The notes under the pieces: generated by a model
Databases searched by the model: none
Seen by the model: the letters and a program-made list of their open reading frames with translations, nothing else
What the model was told of the DNA's origin: nothing
Shown here: positions 6,119-7,299 of the stretch, piece by piece
Layout: each line of letters opens with the position of its first letter
Numbering within the stretch: the stretch's first letter is position 1
NCBI GenBank assembly: GCA_031272685.1
Contig: JAISTI010000144.1
Location: 1 to 7,299, forward strand
Length of the DNA: 7,299 bases
DNA from: Propionibacteriaceae bacterium
GTDB taxonomy: Bacteria > Actinomycetota > Actinomycetes > Propionibacteriales > Propionibacteriaceae
Reading direction: 5' to 3'
Position numbers and translations under genes: made by a program

Positions 6119-7299
6119 CGGCTGTCCACGGGATTTTCGCCGTAGTTGGCGGAATCGAGCCGGTGGCGTCAGCGGTCACGGTCACTACCACGGCGCCGCC
6201 AACCGACACCGCCACCTGCTCGCCGGGGGCGAACCCCGAACCCGCAATCGAAACCGTATCGCCCGGCTCGGCGTCAAACGGACTTGCCAGCGGATTACCG
6301 CCAGCATCCGTCACCGTCGCCGAAGGAGTGAACACCGAAGCCGATACGGCAATCGGCAGCGTTTGCGAGGTAGCTGTCAACTCGTCCCAAACGGTCACAA
6401 CCGCCTCGAACGCGCCAGCGGCGGCGTAAACGTGCGAACCTGAAATCTTGCCGTCGGAGGCCACGGCCACTTCTTCGACCCGGGAGCCGTCGCCCCAGTT
6501 GACGCTGGCCCGGTACCCGTCGCCAGGCACGCCCGCGGACGCTGTGCCGAGGTCGAAGTCGGCGCTGACAAGCGTAGATCCCGATTGCGTGGTGGCAGGC
6601 TGGGCCAAGGTGACCGGCGGCGGGTCGGCCACCGGCGGCAGGTCGGTGGCGATGGCGAACACATAGATATTCGCGCCCTTCGCCTCGTTGGTGGCGTTCG
6701 AGTCGGTGATGTCCGGCATCGTGAACGACACCGGCGTCTTCCCGGCGGGAATCGTGAACAGGCCGTTGGCGGCGGTGTTCGGCACGAACAGGTAGGTCTT
6801 CTTGGCGGTGGCCTCCCAGCCGAGGTTCTCCACCCGCTTGCTCACCGAGCCGAAAGCCGTCCAGCCGGACGGCACCGACCCGGTCTGCACCCAGTCGGGG
6901 AACGAGACCGTGAAGGTGTCGGAAGTGCCGTCCGAGTAGGCGATGGTCGCGGTGCCGGAGTGGGTGCCCTGAGTGGCCATGCCCACCAGCGCGAACTTGG
7001 TAGCCCCCACCGGCAGGTTCAGCGCAAACGACGCGCCCTTGCCTTTCACCGCGTCGGGGGCGCCCAGCTCCGTAACCGGCAGCGTCGCCTGCAGGGTGGT
7101 GCCCGCCGCGTTCACGGAAACGGGCACGCCCATCGACACGCCGGATTCGGCGGCCATCAGGTCGCGGTCGTAGCCCCAATACTCGGTGGAGCAGTTCAGC
7201 ACCGCCTGACCGACGAGGGTGAAGCAGTTGTCGGTGAACTGGCCGGCGAAGGTCTTGTCTTGGGTGATTTCCACGCGGGCGGTGCCGGTGAGCACCTGC
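5097..7299 (-). CDS. Large modular secreted/surface protein with PKD, FIVAR and Big_2-like domains (N-terminus outside window)
   Basis: The C-terminal 733 or so residues of a longer protein are present. The frame stays open to the window edge, and the GTG at 7295 is probably internal. Numbering from that codon, residues 50-218 form a beta-sandwich region with YSDGTSDTFTVSFPDW, similar to non-catalytic modules on actinobacterial glycosidases. Residues 238-318 are PKD-like (VNWGDGS, SGSHVYAAAGAFEAVVTV). Residues 320-416 are Ig/IPT-like (GDTVSIAGSGFAPGEQV). Residues 418-491 resemble FIVAR (NYTTASWAPYVAA, then regular helices). Residues 492-551 are a PGPTETV/PGPVETV linker. Residues 555-650 and 654-732 are two Big_2-like domains (SSNPKVVKVSKQGKITGLKAG; KSSKLKVVSVDKVGTIKAMK). 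Only two cysteines occur (24 and 35), a likely disulfide. There is no LPXTG or C-terminal membrane anchor; the end is lysine-rich. The role is probably extracellular adhesion or glycan processing, but any catalytic domain would lie upstream of the window. Confidence 0.85.
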   Translation of the reverse strand, partial: QVLTGTARVEITQDKTFAGQFTDNCFTLVGQAVLNCSTEYWGYDRDLMAAESGVSMGVPVSVNAAGTTLQATLPVTELGAPDAVKGKGASFALNLPVGATKFALVGMATQGTHSGTATIAYSDGTSDTFTVSFPDWVQTGSVPSGWTAFGSVSKRVENLGWEATAKKTYLFVPNTAANGLFTIPAGKTPVSFTMPDITDSNATNEAKGANIYVFAIATDLPPVADPPPVTLAQPATTQSGSTLVSADFDLGTASAGVPGDGYRASVNWGDGSRVEEVAVASDGKISGSHVYAAAGAFEAVVTVWDELTATSQTLPIAVSASVFTPSATVTDAGGNPLASPFDAEPGDTVSIAGSGFAPGEQVAVSVGGAVVVTVTADATGSIPPTTAKIPWTADGPLVLAAAGSLSGAVVSVTAVVAVPDVSALLAVLLDSPPSTAAANYTTASWAPYVAAKSAAIQVLADAGDLASSHLRQADLDSALGVLNTAIAGLVAVPSPTVTATVVAPGPTETVQVPGPVQTVVAPGAVSTVSVPGPTETVEVPGPVETVYVPTDGGTQAKVTVAKVKLPQSSLVLQVKKAFTLPIGVYFSDGSATYKVTEVSFTSSNPKVVKVSKQGKITGLKAGTATVTVTAAKLDAKGKKVSASLKVSVVKKATGKLSSVKANVPASLKVGQVVYLAASYKSAKAAGVKVTFKSSKLKVVSVDKVGTIKAMKKGKAVITVKAGKKAKKYTITVK
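5661..5786 (-). repeat. 81-base-period direct repeat coding for the PGPTETV linker
   Basis: The segment 5671-5705 recurs at 5752-5786 with two mismatches in 35 bases, a period of 81 bases (27 codons). Weaker similarity extends each copy about ten bases, to 5661 and 5742. It codes for alternating PGPTETV and PGPVQTV/PGPVETV units in a proline-rich linker between the FIVAR-like module and the Big_2-like pair. The in-frame period suggests duplication of a 27-residue unit. Such tracts are prone to change length between strains. Confidence 0.75.

Noticed and set aside
4962..6443. Plus-strand open frame of 493 codons antisense to the surface gene, very rich in Arg, His and Asn
   Set aside because: It is the mirror of the T/G-ending codon usage on the minus strand. 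It has no recognisable domain, an implausible composition, and lies over a well-supported domain-bearing frame.

Overview
The window suggests a high-GC Gram-positive bacterium (Actinomycetota). The coding is GC-rich with G/C-ending codons and some GTG starts. ispG sits next to a GNAT acetyltransferase with an extended N-terminal half, as in mycobacteria (Rv2868c/Rv2867c). A large modular secreted protein carries PKD, FIVAR and Big_2-type repeats. The genus cannot be fixed from the sequence alone. Every gene I can support lies on the minus strand, so transcription runs from high to low coordinates.

Positions 7299 to 5097 hold the 3' part of a large gene for a secreted or surface protein whose N-terminus lies outside the window. 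Its modules, in order, are a beta-sandwich region of a type found on carbohydrate-active enzymes, a PKD-like domain, an Ig/IPT-like domain, a FIVAR-like helical module, a PGPTETV-type repeat linker and two very lysine-rich Big_2-like domains at the C-terminus. Codon usage changes sharply near position 6120: leucine is TTG in 2 of 20 cases before it and in 21 of 25 after it. This points to a mosaic gene.

Positions 5096 to 4939 are a 158-base intergenic gap. It holds a possible terminator-like fold just after the surface gene, a possible promoter, and a strong Shine-Dalgarno sequence for the next gene.

Positions 4938 to 1 hold a compact run of five genes that is probably one operon: a 12-helix MFS exporter, ispG (MEP isoprenoid pathway, Fe-S enzyme), a GNAT acetyltransferase, an amidase-signature hydrolase and the start of nhaA (Na+/H+ antiporter, cut by the window edge). 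Gaps are 10, 73, 10 and 10 bases with the starts chosen here. The products do not form an obvious single pathway. This looks like a housekeeping operon built around ispG plus its conserved GNAT neighbour, with transport and hydrolase genes attached.

I see no RNA gene, CRISPR array, insertion sequence or phage gene. The most unusual part is the surface protein: its codon-usage break and its basic C-terminal module without an LPXTG signal.
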